DNA of 35,661 nt. Source: an uncultured Bacilli bacterium. GTDB lineage: Bacteria; Bacillota_I; Bacilli_A; RF39; UBA660. Numbering within the stretch: the stretch's first letter is position 1; every line of letters begins with the position of its first letter. The notes beneath the pieces are model-generated. The model did no database searches. It saw only the letters and a program-made list of their open reading frames with translations, and was not told the origin of the DNA. The stretch lies in NCBI GenBank assembly GCA_947632265.1, contig CANROP010000004.1, forward strand, positions 1 to 35,661. Direction: 5' to 3'. This document shows, in pieces, positions 8,464 to 15,870 of this stretch. The position numbers and the translations under genes are program-made.

Positions 8464-8793
8464 TTACTTTGTTAAATTTAAATTTTCTAAAGAACATATT
8501 AAATTTTTTTTCATTTCTTCAAAACTCCTCATATTTATTCCCTTGCTTACTATTATAATACAATTGAAGTTATTTTGATAGTCTTTTTCATCAATTATAG
8601 CTTTTAATTGCCTTTTTACTTTATTTCTTCTTACTGCATTTCCTATTTTTTTACCAACAGATAATCCAAATTTATATACATCGTTTGTGTCTCTTTCTAT
8701 ATATATAATGTAATCCATATATTTATATGGTCTATTATTTTTAATTATTCTATCAAAATCTCGACTATTTTTTAATATATTTATCTTTTTCAT
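8464..8793 (-). CDS. rnpA: RnpA, ribonuclease P protein component
   Basis: RnpA is the protein subunit of RNase P, which removes the 5' leader from pre-tRNA by assisting the catalytic RNA. The 109-residue basic protein has the family hallmark RNKVKRQLKAII at about 56-67 (RNR box) and the N-terminal LKNSRDFDRIIKNNR. It sits between rpmH and yidC as in nearly all bacteria. A strong terminator separates it from rpmH, so much of its expression probably comes from readthrough. No RNase P RNA gene is seen in this window. Confidence 0.95.
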   Translation of the reverse strand: MKKINILKNSRDFDRIIKNNRPYKYMDYIIYIERDTNDVYKFGLSVGKKIGNAVRRNKVKRQLKAIIDEKDYQNNFNCIIIVSKGINMRSFEEMKKNLICSLENLNLTK

Positions 8794-8845
8794 AACATTT
8801 CTTCTTTCTAATTATAATAGACTCAATTAACAGTATTATTTTTGT

Positions 8846-8873
8846 AAAAATAAAACCACTGACGAATCAGTGG
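8846..8873 (-). terminator. Terminator/attenuator between rpmH and rnpA
   Basis: On the minus strand the perfect 7-bp stem CCACTGA / TCAGTGG with a TTCG loop is followed by TTTTATTTTT. It begins 6 bases after the rpmH stop codon. Because rnpA, yidC and khpB lie downstream on the same strand without an obvious promoter, it probably acts as a partial terminator. Confidence 0.85.
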
Positions 8874-8879
8874 GATATA

Positions 8880-9002
8880 TTAATGAGATAAAACTTTACG
8901 TCCTTTTTTTCTTCTATTATTTATTATTTTAGTTTTCATACGAGCCATAAAACCTAATTTTTTACTTTTTCTATGATTATTTGGTTGATATGTTCTTTTC
9001 AT
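8880..9002 (-). CDS. rpmH: Ribosomal protein bL34
   Basis: This short gene encodes 40 residues: [18 protein letters not shown] at the start and [11 protein letters not shown] at the end, the canonical L34 sequence. It is four residues shorter than most L34 proteins, with a gap in the middle ([11 protein letters not shown] against RMSTKNGRKVLARRR). The protein sits near the exit tunnel of the 50S subunit. The ATG is preceded by GGAGGTG, and a consensus promoter lies about 50 bases upstream. It is the first gene of the minus-strand operon facing away from oriC, and is followed by its own terminator. Confidence 0.96.
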   Translation of the reverse strand: MKRTYQPNNHRKSKKLGFMARMKTKIINNRRKKGRKVLSH

Positions 9003-9048
9003 TTTTTTACACCTCCATCGATTTAGAATTTTTCTGCTTGCTTAATAG

Positions 9049-9077
9049 ATTATATATATTTTTTATTATTTTGTCAA
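9049..9077 (-). promoter_or_regulatory. Consensus sigma-A promoter of rpmH operon
   Basis: On the minus strand TTGACA (9072-9077) and TATAAT (9049-9054) are separated by exactly 17 bases. It is a perfect match at both hexamers, upstream of rpmH, and one of the two strongest promoters in the window. Confidence 0.92.
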
Positions 9078-9164
9078 CCATTTTGTTTCATAGTTCATAA
9101 AAAGTAATTATAAAAATTTATTTTTATAAACTATAAGTAATTTAATTTTTAAAAGTTTTGAACA

Positions 9165-9470
9165 TTTTTTGTTGATAATTTTTATATTTAAATTGAAGTT
9201 ATCAACAAAATTATCCACTTATGAACATTTATATCATTTTGTTTATATATTAATGTTATTAAAGTTATGCACATTTTTGTTTATAACTTGATTATTTTCT
9301 TATTTTTAATGTTTTTTTATGTTCAAAAATAGTGTTTATAAAACTTTTTTATTTTTTGAACATTGTTTTATAAAATAAATAATGTTCATAACTTTTTTTT
9401 ATTTATTTTATGCACAAATTTTGTTGTTTTTATATAAAAAATATTGTAAAATATATGTGTATAACTTTAA
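9165..9470. other. oriC: oriC: DnaA-box cluster upstream of dnaA
   Basis: This extremely AT-rich rpmH-dnaA intergenic region holds about ten DnaA-box-like nonamers (family TTATNNACA). On the plus strand: TTATCAACA 9199, TTATCCACT 9211, TTATGAACA 9219, TTATGCACA 9265 and 9408. On the minus strand: TTATCAACA 9170-9178, TTATAAACA 9278-9286 and 9333-9341, TTATGAACA 9383-9391, TTATACACA 9456-9464. Gene strand polarity switches here (minus to the left, plus to the right), as at a bidirectional origin. The rpmH-dnaA spacing and content match the Bacillus upstream origin half. The last box lies at the dnaA transcription start, suggesting autoregulation. Confidence 0.88.
9424..9452 (+). promoter_or_regulatory. 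Probable dnaA promoter
   Basis: TTGTTT (9424-9429) and TAAAAT (9447-9452) are 17 bases apart. A DnaA box (9456-9464) covers the expected start site, and the dnaA ribosome binding site follows. Confidence 0.5.
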
Positions 9471-9482
9471 TGGAGGTACAAT

Positions 9483-10835
9483 ATGGATGTTAATAATATT
9501 TGGAATTCATTTTTAAATAGTATTAAAAGTCAGATTGCCGATATAGCATACGAAACTTGGTTTTCTGAAACTAAATTACTAAATATAAAAGATAATGTAG
9601 CTACTGTATTAGTACCTTATCCAGTTCATAAAAAAAATTTAAGTGAAAATTATAATGATATAATTGAAGAAACATTTACTGATATAACAGGATCTAATTT
9701 TAAATTTAATTATGTAATTGAAGAAGAAGTTGAAAATAATCTCTCTGATGATAATAAAGTTATAGGAATTCCAAATAATGATACATTTGAATCAAATCTT
9801 GAATCTAAATATACATTTGAAAATTTTATGGTAGGTCCTAGTAACAAATTCGCAGTCGCAAGTGCACTTGCAGTTGCTGAGCAACCAGGTAAAATGTATA
9901 ATCCTTTATTTATATATGGAGCTAGTGGGCTTGGGAAAACTCATTTAATGCATTCTATTGGAAATTATATAGTAAAAAATAGTAATAAAAAAGTTTTATA
10001 CATTACTTGTGACAATTTTGTGTCGGATTTTGTTGATATATGTAGAAAAAATACTAGTACTAACAATATGGATGCGATTAAACAATTTAAAAATAAGTAT
10101 AGAGATATAGATGTTTTAATAATTGATGATATTCATAATCTAGTAGGTGCGAACTCTGCACAACAAGAATTTTTTAATACATTTAACGAGTTATATCACA
10201 ATGAAAAACAAATAATTATATCATCAGATAGATCTCCAGATGATATAAAAAAATTAGAAGATCGTTTAAAAACTAGGTTTAGTTGGGGACTTCAAGTAAA
10301 TATAGATTATCCAGACTTTAACCTTAGAATGTCAATATTGAATAAAAAGATTGAAAATAACGAACTTACTGGAATAGTTCCTGAAGATGTTAAAGAATAT
10401 ATCGCAAGCAATTATGTAGGAGATGTAAGAAAATTAGAGGGAGCTATAACTCGTGTATTTGCTTATGCAACTATGATGAATGGTTCAGATATAACATTAG
10501 ATCTCGCAATTGAAGCATTAAAAGATTATTTTGGTAAAACTGTTACTCCTAAAAATAAAATGGATCAAGTAATTCAAATAATTTGTGATCACTATAATCT
10601 TACACAAGAAGAACTTTTAAGTAAAAAACGAAGTAATGAAATCGCACTACCAAGGCAGGTTGCAATGTATATATGTAGAGTTTATCTTGATGAAAATCTA
10701 ACTAAAATTGGTACTCAATTTGGTGGTAAAAACCATACTACAGTAATCCATGCTGTAGAAAAAATAAAACAGGAAATTTTAAAAGATGATGTTTTAAATA
10801 ATGAAATTCAAAAAATGGTTAATGAACTTAGATAA
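9483..10835 (+). CDS. dnaA: DnaA, chromosomal replication initiator
   Basis: DnaA binds 9-mer boxes at oriC, forms an ATP-dependent helical filament and opens the duplex. Domain I spans about residues 1-80 (IWNSFLNSIKSQIADIAYETWF). A short linker follows. The AAA+ domain has Walker A GASGLGKT at 146-153 and Walker B LIIDDIH at about 218-224, and domain IV ends with the DnaA signature GGKNHTTVIHAVEKIK. The length of 450 aa is normal. The ribosome binding site is TGGAGG, 6 bases before ATG. The linker domain II is short (about 25 residues). DnaA boxes lie both upstream and downstream of the gene. Confidence 0.98.
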   Translation: MDVNNIWNSFLNSIKSQIADIAYETWFSETKLLNIKDNVATVLVPYPVHKKNLSENYNDIIEETFTDITGSNFKFNYVIEEEVENNLSDDNKVIGIPNNDTFESNLESKYTFENFMVGPSNKFAVASALAVAEQPGKMYNPLFIYGASGLGKTHLMHSIGNYIVKNSNKKVLYITCDNFVSDFVDICRKNTSTNNMDAIKQFKNKYRDIDVLIIDDIHNLVGANSAQQEFFNTFNELYHNEKQIIISSDRSPDDIKKLEDRLKTRFSWGLQVNIDYPDFNLRMSILNKKIENNELTGIVPEDVKEYIASNYVGDVRKLEGAITRVFAYATMMNGSDITLDLAIEALKDYFGKTVTPKNKMDQVIQIICDHYNLTQEELLSKKRSNEIALPRQVAMYICRVYLDENLTKIGTQFGGKNHTTVIHAVEKIKQEILKDDVLNNEIQKMVNELR

Positions 10836-10836
10836 A

Positions 10837-10950
10837 TGTTGATAAAAAATAATATAAACTTTTTATGCACAACAAATAATTCGTTATAAAATAAAGAATA
10901 ATTAGGGTTATGCACATTATGAACACTAATAAAAATAATAAATAATAGAA
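10837..10950. other. Second DnaA-box cluster, dnaA-dnaN intergenic (possible unwinding site)
   Basis: Boxes: TTATCAACA on minus at 10837-10845, TTATGCACA at 10863-10871 and 10908-10916, TTATGAACA at 10917-10925. Immediately after the last tandem pair comes CTAATAAAAATAATAAATAA, a run rich in TAA/TAG triplets resembling the DnaA-trio element that follows boxes at the B. subtilis unwinding site. A bipartite origin flanking dnaA is the Bacillus arrangement. The unwinding role is inferred from position. Confidence 0.6.
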
Positions 10951-10962
10951 AGAAGGAATAAT

Positions 10963-12084
10963 ATGAAATTAAAAATTCAACAAAAAGTGTTACTAGAACA
11001 TTTAAATTATGTTATAAGGGGCATATCTACAAAAAATTTAATACCTATTTTAAACTGTATAAAGTTTGAATTAACAAGTGATGGTTTATATTTATTAAGT
11101 ACTGATAACGAACTTGCGATTAAAACATTTATACCTAAAGAAGATATAGATCTAATAGATACTTTAGGAGAAATGGTAATATCTGGAAGATATATTTATG
11201 ATATAGTAAGAAAATTAGATAATGATATTATAGATATAGAAGAAATTATTGATTCTCAAGTTTTAATTACTACCGAAACATCATCATTCAAATTAAATTG
11301 TAATAATGTAAGTGAATTTCCAACAATAGATTTAGATTTTACAAATACACCTATATTATTAGATGAAAAAGTATTTAAAACATCTGTTAATCAAACTATT
11401 TTTGCAACATCTACTCAGGAAAGTAGACCAGCTTTGACAGGGATAAATTTTAAAATACAAGAAAATATAATGGAAATAACAGCTACAGATTCATATAGAT
11501 TATCTAAGAAAAGAATAATTTTAGATAATTCTATTACAAATAATATAGATATAATAATTCCTAGCAGAAATTTAAATGAAATAGTTAAATTAATATCTGA
11601 TGATAATAATAAGATTGAACTTCATATATTTACTAATAAAGTAATATTTAAAATAGGAAATTTAATTATTATGACTAGACTTATTAATGGTAATTATCCA
11701 GATACTAATAAATTAATTCCAAGTGAGTTTGAATTAAAAATAAAAGTCAATCTTAACAATTTTTATAATGCTATAGACAGAGCATCACTTCTAACTAATT
11801 TAGAAGATAAAAATATAATTAAATTAGAAACAAAAAATGATATTATGATATTGACATCAAATATACCAGAAATAGGAAATGTAGAAGAAAAAATAAAGAT
11901 AGAGAAAAATAATAATACAGATATAAAAATATCATTTAGTTCTAAATATATGATGGAAGCAATAAAAACATTCGATAGCGAAGAAGTGGAATTGTGTTTT
12001 AATGGAGAAATAAAGCCAATTATAATAAATTATGTTGATAATGAAGATTTAACACAATTAATATTACCAATAAGAACTTATTGA
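10963..12084 (+). CDS. dnaN: DnaN, DNA polymerase III beta sliding clamp
   Basis: The beta clamp encircles DNA as a dimer and tethers polymerase III and many repair proteins. At 373 residues it has the family length and three-domain pattern. Landmarks include MKLKIQQKVLLEHLNYVIRGIS, the segment ATDSYRLSKKRI at about 184-195, and the C-terminal LTQLILPIRTY (usually PMR). The ribosome binding site is AGAAGGAAT. It follows dnaA after 127 bases that hold the second DnaA-box cluster, and is closed by a strong terminator right after its TGA stop. Confidence 0.97.
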   Translation: MKLKIQQKVLLEHLNYVIRGISTKNLIPILNCIKFELTSDGLYLLSTDNELAIKTFIPKEDIDLIDTLGEMVISGRYIYDIVRKLDNDIIDIEEIIDSQVLITTETSSFKLNCNNVSEFPTIDLDFTNTPILLDEKVFKTSVNQTIFATSTQESRPALTGINFKIQENIMEITATDSYRLSKKRIILDNSITNNIDIIIPSRNLNEIVKLISDDNNKIELHIFTNKVIFKIGNLIIMTRLINGNYPDTNKLIPSEFELKIKVNLNNFYNAIDRASLLTNLEDKNIIKLETKNDIMILTSNIPEIGNVEEKIKIEKNNNTDIKISFSSKYMMEAIKTFDSEEVELCFNGEIKPIIINYVDNEDLTQLILPIRTY

Positions 12085-12114
12085 AAAATGTTGATAAATT
12101 TCAGCATTTTTTTA
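12085..12114 (+). terminator. Terminator of dnaN overlapping a DnaA box
   Basis: A 10-bp stem (AAAATGTTGA with TCAGCATTTT, one G-U) with a 6-base loop and a T run starts one base after the dnaN stop. The 5' arm and loop contain TGTTGATAA (12089-12097), a reverse-strand TTATCAACA DnaA-box-like nonamer. Confidence 0.85.
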
Positions 12115-12131
12115 ATTTTTTTACAATTTTT

Positions 12132-12159
12132 TTGATGATATGACAAAATTTGATAAAAT
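12132..12159 (+). promoter_or_regulatory. Possible promoter of the comK-like gene
   Basis: TTGATG (12132-12137) and TAAAAT (12154-12159) are 16 bases apart, between the dnaN terminator and the comK-like gene. It is only a moderate match, but some promoter is needed after that terminator. Confidence 0.35.
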
Positions 12160-12205
12160 TCGACAAAACAAAGTTGTATAAGAGATAGCAAGAAAGGGGG
12201 ATAGT

Positions 12206-12661
12206 ATGGAAGAATATGAAATAAATGCAGCTACATTAGCTATTATTCCATTAGATGAAGAAACATCGAAAGTATATGAATTAGAAGAAGAATATGTTGT
12301 TAATAAATCTTCAAACAGTATTATTAGAGAAAGTTGTGCATATTACGGTAGTTCTTATAAAGGTAGATGTGAAGGTACAAAATTTTTAACAGGAATTAAA
12401 GCTAAATATCCAATAATTGTTGAAGAGAGTAGAAATATTATATTTTTTCCGACAGCTTCATCAAGAACAGCCCAATGTTGTTGGATTGCACTTAATCAAA
12501 TTAAAAGTTATGATAAACACAAAAAAGTTGGCAGAATATCATTCATGAATAATAAAAAAATAGATTTAGATATTTCTTATTATTCACTTGAAAATCAAAT
12601 TTGTCGTGCGATTATGTTAAAATCAAAATTGTATGAAAGAAAATTGGAAGATATTGATTAA
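12206..12661 (+). CDS. comK: ComK-family competence transcription factor homologue (short)
   Basis: This 151-residue protein aligns along most of its length with B. subtilis ComK, the master activator of DNA-uptake genes. Matches are EYEINAATLAIIP (SYEVNGATIAVLP), ESCAYYGSSYKGRCEGT (RSCRFFGSSYAGRKAGT), IIFFPTASS..QCCWIA (IFLFPTLSS..QCGWIS) and ISYYSLENQICRA (ISYNSFENQVYRT). It stops about 40 residues earlier than B. subtilis ComK and lacks the C-terminal tail with the FMLYPK motif that MecA uses to deliver ComK to ClpCP. It has its own ribosome binding site (GAAAGGGGG) and lies between dnaN and recF, where Bacillus has yaaA. Competence function is inferred from homology; no com genes are in the window. 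Confidence 0.85.
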   Translation: MEEYEINAATLAIIPLDEETSKVYELEEEYVVNKSSNSIIRESCAYYGSSYKGRCEGTKFLTGIKAKYPIIVEESRNIIFFPTASSRTAQCCWIALNQIKSYDKHKKVGRISFMNNKKIDLDISYYSLENQICRAIMLKSKLYERKLEDID

Positions 12662-12673
12662 TCTTCCTTTATT

Positions 12674-12682
12674 TTATCCACA
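12674..12682 (+). promoter_or_regulatory. Perfect DnaA box downstream of the comK-like gene
   Basis: TTATCCACA is the exact consensus nonamer, with a TTATAGACA variant on the other strand at 12688-12696. The pair lies just upstream of the recF promoter and may link recF-gyrBA expression to DnaA or titrate DnaA. Confidence 0.6.
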
Positions 12683-12730
12683 AAATTTGTCTATAAAATG
12701 TATTTTTTTCTTTTTTTCTTCTCTATTTTG

Positions 12731-12739
12731 TGATATAAT
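12731..12739 (+). promoter_or_regulatory. Extended -10 promoter for recF-gyrB-gyrA
   Basis: TGATATAAT is a perfect extended -10. The upstream -35 region is only a T run. It lies about 75 bases before recF, leaving a leader that carries an 8-codon reading frame. Confidence 0.6.
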
Positions 12740-12798
12740 TAAATAGGTGTATAGGAGTACTATATTTATACTAAAATTTGAAATAGGGGGCTTAAATA

Positions 12799-12825
12799 TG
12801 AAAAGAGATAATTTATGTACTTAAA
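12799..12825 (+). CDS. 8-codon leader ORF overlapping the recF start
   Basis: ATG at 12799 follows a strong AGGGGG and encodes MKRDNLCT, then TAA. The frame overlaps the recF start codon (12815-12817) out of frame. recF itself has only a poor ribosome binding site (AGAGAT). The arrangement suggests translational coupling that keeps RecF low. It is a short frame and could be chance, but the strong ribosome binding site fits no other start. Confidence 0.4.
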
Positions 12826-13942
12826 AAAAATAAAATTATACAATTTTAGAAATTATAAAAGTATACAAGTTACTCTTACAAAAGGTATAAATATTATATA
12901 TGGACAAAATGCACAAGGAAAAACAAATCTACTTGAAAGTATATATGTTTTAGGGCTTACTAAATCTCATAGAAGTTTTATTGATAGTAGTCTAATAAAT
13001 AATAATGGGGAATATTTAACTATAGAAGGGATAGTTAATAAAAATAAATTAGATGATAAATTAAATATTTATATTGACAGCAAATCTAAAATATTAAAAT
13101 ATAATGATAATAATATAAAAAAAGTAAGCGATTATATATCTTTAATGAATATAATTATTTTTTCTCCAGATGATTTAGAAATAGTTAAAGGATCTCCTAT
13201 AAATCGGAGAAAATATTTAGATTTAGAGCTTTCTCAATTATATAGCAATTATTATATATTAATGTCTGAATACAATAAAATATTAAAACTTAGAAATGAG
13301 TATCTAAGAAGAATTAATAAAAAAATTTCAGTAGATAAAAATTATTTAAATATACTTACAAATTATTTGATTGATAAATCTATTATGATTTATAAATTAC
13401 GTTTAAAATATATAAAAAAAGTAAATGAGATATGCGATAGCATTTATAAAGATATAATGAATTTAGATGATTTTAAAATAGTTTATAAACCAAGTATAGA
13501 TATAGATTTAAATGATTTGGAGCTTAAAAAAATATTGCAACAAGAATATTTAAATAAATTAGATTATGATATTAAAACTTGTATGACTAATATAGGACCT
13601 CATAAAGATGATATTGAATTTTTTTTAGGTGATAAAAATTTAAAATATTATGGTTCTCAAGGTCAGCAAAGAGTTGCAATTTTAGCATTTAAATTATCTG
13701 AAATAGAAATATTTAAAAAATACAAAGAGACAACTCCTATACTATTATTAGATGATATATTTAGTGAATTAGATGATGTAAAGAAAAATAATTTATTAAA
13801 ATATATAAGTAAAAATGTTCAAACAATTATAACTACTACAGATTTAAATAATTTAGATAGCAAATTAATAAAAAAATCTAAGTTATTTCATGTAGATAAT
13901 GGAAAAATAGTAAAAATAAAAGAGGTGGATATAAATGAATAA
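12815..13942 (+). CDS. recF: RecF, DNA gap repair ATPase
   Basis: RecF is an SMC-like ABC ATPase that, with RecO and RecR, loads RecA at gaps. The N-terminus [16 protein letters not shown] is canonical, Walker A GQNAQGKT is at 30-37, the signature region includes [19 protein letters not shown], and Walker [12 protein letters not shown] follows. The length of 375 aa is normal. The start is fixed by the conserved N-terminus although the ribosome binding site is weak; an 8-codon leader ORF overlaps it. Its end overlaps gyrB by 8 bases, so recF, gyrB and gyrA are one operon. Confidence 0.96.
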   Translation: MYLKKIKLYNFRNYKSIQVTLTKGINIIYGQNAQGKTNLLESIYVLGLTKSHRSFIDSSLINNNGEYLTIEGIVNKNKLDDKLNIYIDSKSKILKYNDNNIKKVSDYISLMNIIIFSPDDLEIVKGSPINRRKYLDLELSQLYSNYYILMSEYNKILKLRNEYLRRINKKISVDKNYLNILTNYLIDKSIMIYKLRLKYIKKVNEICDSIYKDIMNLDDFKIVYKPSIDIDLNDLELKKILQQEYLNKLDYDIKTCMTNIGPHKDDIEFFLGDKNLKYYGSQGQQRVAILAFKLSEIEIFKKYKETTPILLLDDIFSELDDVKKNNLLKYISKNVQTIITTTDLNNLDSKLIKKSKLFHVDNGKIVKIKEVDINE

Positions 13943-15860
13943 TGAAACACATTATGATGCTTCTGATATACAAGTGTTAGAAGGACTTGAAGCAGTAAGA
14001 AAAAGACCTGGAATGTATATAGGTACGACAGATGTAAAGGGATTACATCACCTTGTTTGGGAAATAGTTGACAATTCTATAGATGAATCTTTAGCTGGAT
14101 ATTGTGATTCTATAGAAGTTATTATTAATAAAGGAAATTCAATAACAGTAAAGGATAATGGTAGAGGTATTCCAGTTGATATACATCCAAAAACTAAAAT
14201 TTCTACCGTAGAAACTGTATATACAGTACTTCATGCTGGAGGTAAATTTGGTGGAGGTGGATACAAAGTATCTGGTGGTTTACATGGTGTTGGAGCATCC
14301 GTAGTAAATGCTTTATCAAAATGGGTAGAAGTAAAAGTATATAAAAATGGCCATGTCTATTTTATAAGATTTGAAAATGGTGGTCATACAAAAGAACCAT
14401 TAAAAATAATAGAAGATTGTGATATTAATAGAACAGGTACTGTAGTAACATTTAAACCTGATCCTGATATTTTTGATACAGATATATATGATTATAATAC
14501 ATTAAAAGTTAGAATTAGGGAGTTAGCTTTTTTAAATAAAGGATTAAAAATAACTCTAAGAGATGATAGAGATGAAGAGGACACAACAGGGGAAACTTTT
14601 ATTTATGAAGGTGGAATATCTGAATATGTTAAATTTATAAATCAAGAAAAGACACCAATACATGATAATGTAATTCATTTAGAGGGTATGGAAGACGATG
14701 TAATGTTTGAAGTTGCTCTTCAATATACTAATAGTTATACAGATAATATTTATTCGTTTGTAAATAATATTAATACTCATGATGGTGGTACACACGAAGA
14801 GGGTGTTAAAAGAGCTTTAACTCGTGTTATTAATAATTATGCTAGAAAAGCAGGTATATTAAAGGAAAAAGATGAATCTTTAACAGGTGATGATGTTAAA
14901 GAAGGTCTTACAATGATTATTTCTTGTAAACATCCAAATCCTCAATTTGAGGGTCAAACTAAAGGAAGACTTGGAAATAGTGAAGTAAGAAAATTAGCAG
15001 ATAATGTATTTAGTGAAGGATTTGAAAAGTTTTTACTTGAAAATCCTAATGAAGCAAGAATTATTGTAGAAAAATCAATGCTAGCTTGTAGAGCTCGTAA
15101 TGCTGCTAAAAAGGCTCGTGAAATAACTAGAAAAAGCGATTTAGCTCTAAGTAATACTTTTGGGAAATTATGTGATTGCAAGAGTAAAGATCCAAAAGTA
15201 TCAGAAATATTTATTGTCGAGGGAGATTCTGCTGGAGGTTCTGCTAAGAAAGGTAGAGATTCCATTACACAAGCAATTTTACCACTTAGAGGTAAGATTT
15301 TAAATGTTGAAAAAACTAGATTAGATAGAGCTTTAGGAAATGAAGAAATAAGAACTATTATAACTGCATTTGGTACAGGTATAGGCACTGAATTTGATTT
15401 ATCTAAATTAAGATATGATAAAATAATAATTATGACCGATGCCGATGTAGATGGATCTCATATTAGAGTATTGTTACTAACATTATTTTATAGATATTTT
15501 AGGCCTATTGTAGAGGCAGGACATGTATATGCAGCACAGCCACCTTTATATAGAATAATGCATGGAAAAACTAGAAAATATGTATTAAATGATGAAGAAA
15601 AAGATAATTATTTGGCAACTTTACCTGAAAATGTTAAATCACGAGTAGAAATAGCTCGTATGAAAGGTTTAGGAGAAATGGATGCTGAAGAATTAAATGA
15701 AACTACAATGGATATAGAAAAAAGAATATTAAGGAAAATAACTGTAGAAGATTGTATGTCAGCAGATTCAGTATTTTCTAAGTTAATGGGTGATGAAGTA
15801 GAACCAAGACGTAAATTTATTGAAGAAAATGCTGGATATGTACAGAATCTAGATATTTAG
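13935..15860 (+). CDS. gyrB: GyrB, DNA gyrase subunit B
   Basis: GyrB is the ATPase and Toprim subunit of gyrase, which introduces negative supercoils. The GHKL ATPase domain includes [29 protein letters not shown] and [15 protein letters not shown]. The transducer contains QTKGRLGN. The Toprim domain begins [14 protein letters not shown] at about 428, with DADVDGSHI metal-binding acidic residues downstream, and the C-terminus has [13 protein letters not shown]. The 641-residue length is normal for a Gram-positive GyrB. The ribosome binding site is AGAGGTGG. It starts inside the recF end and is followed 10 bases later by gyrA. Confidence 0.97.
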   Translation: MNNETHYDASDIQVLEGLEAVRKRPGMYIGTTDVKGLHHLVWEIVDNSIDESLAGYCDSIEVIINKGNSITVKDNGRGIPVDIHPKTKISTVETVYTVLHAGGKFGGGGYKVSGGLHGVGASVVNALSKWVEVKVYKNGHVYFIRFENGGHTKEPLKIIEDCDINRTGTVVTFKPDPDIFDTDIYDYNTLKVRIRELAFLNKGLKITLRDDRDEEDTTGETFIYEGGISEYVKFINQEKTPIHDNVIHLEGMEDDVMFEVALQYTNSYTDNIYSFVNNINTHDGGTHEEGVKRALTRVINNYARKAGILKEKDESLTGDDVKEGLTMIISCKHPNPQFEGQTKGRLGNSEVRKLADNVFSEGFEKFLLENPNEARIIVEKSMLACRARNAAKKAREITRKSDLALSNTFGKLCDCKSKDPKVSEIFIVEGDSAGGSAKKGRDSITQAILPLRGKILNVEKTRLDRALGNEEIRTIITAFGTGIGTEFDLSKLRYDKIIIMTDADVDGSHIRVLLLTLFYRYFRPIVEAGHVYAAQPPLYRIMHGKTRKYVLNDEEKDNYLATLPENVKSRVEIARMKGLGEMDAEELNETTMDIEKRILRKITVEDCMSADSVFSKLMGDEVEPRRKFIEENAGYVQNLDI

Positions 15861-15870
15861 GAGGTGTAGT

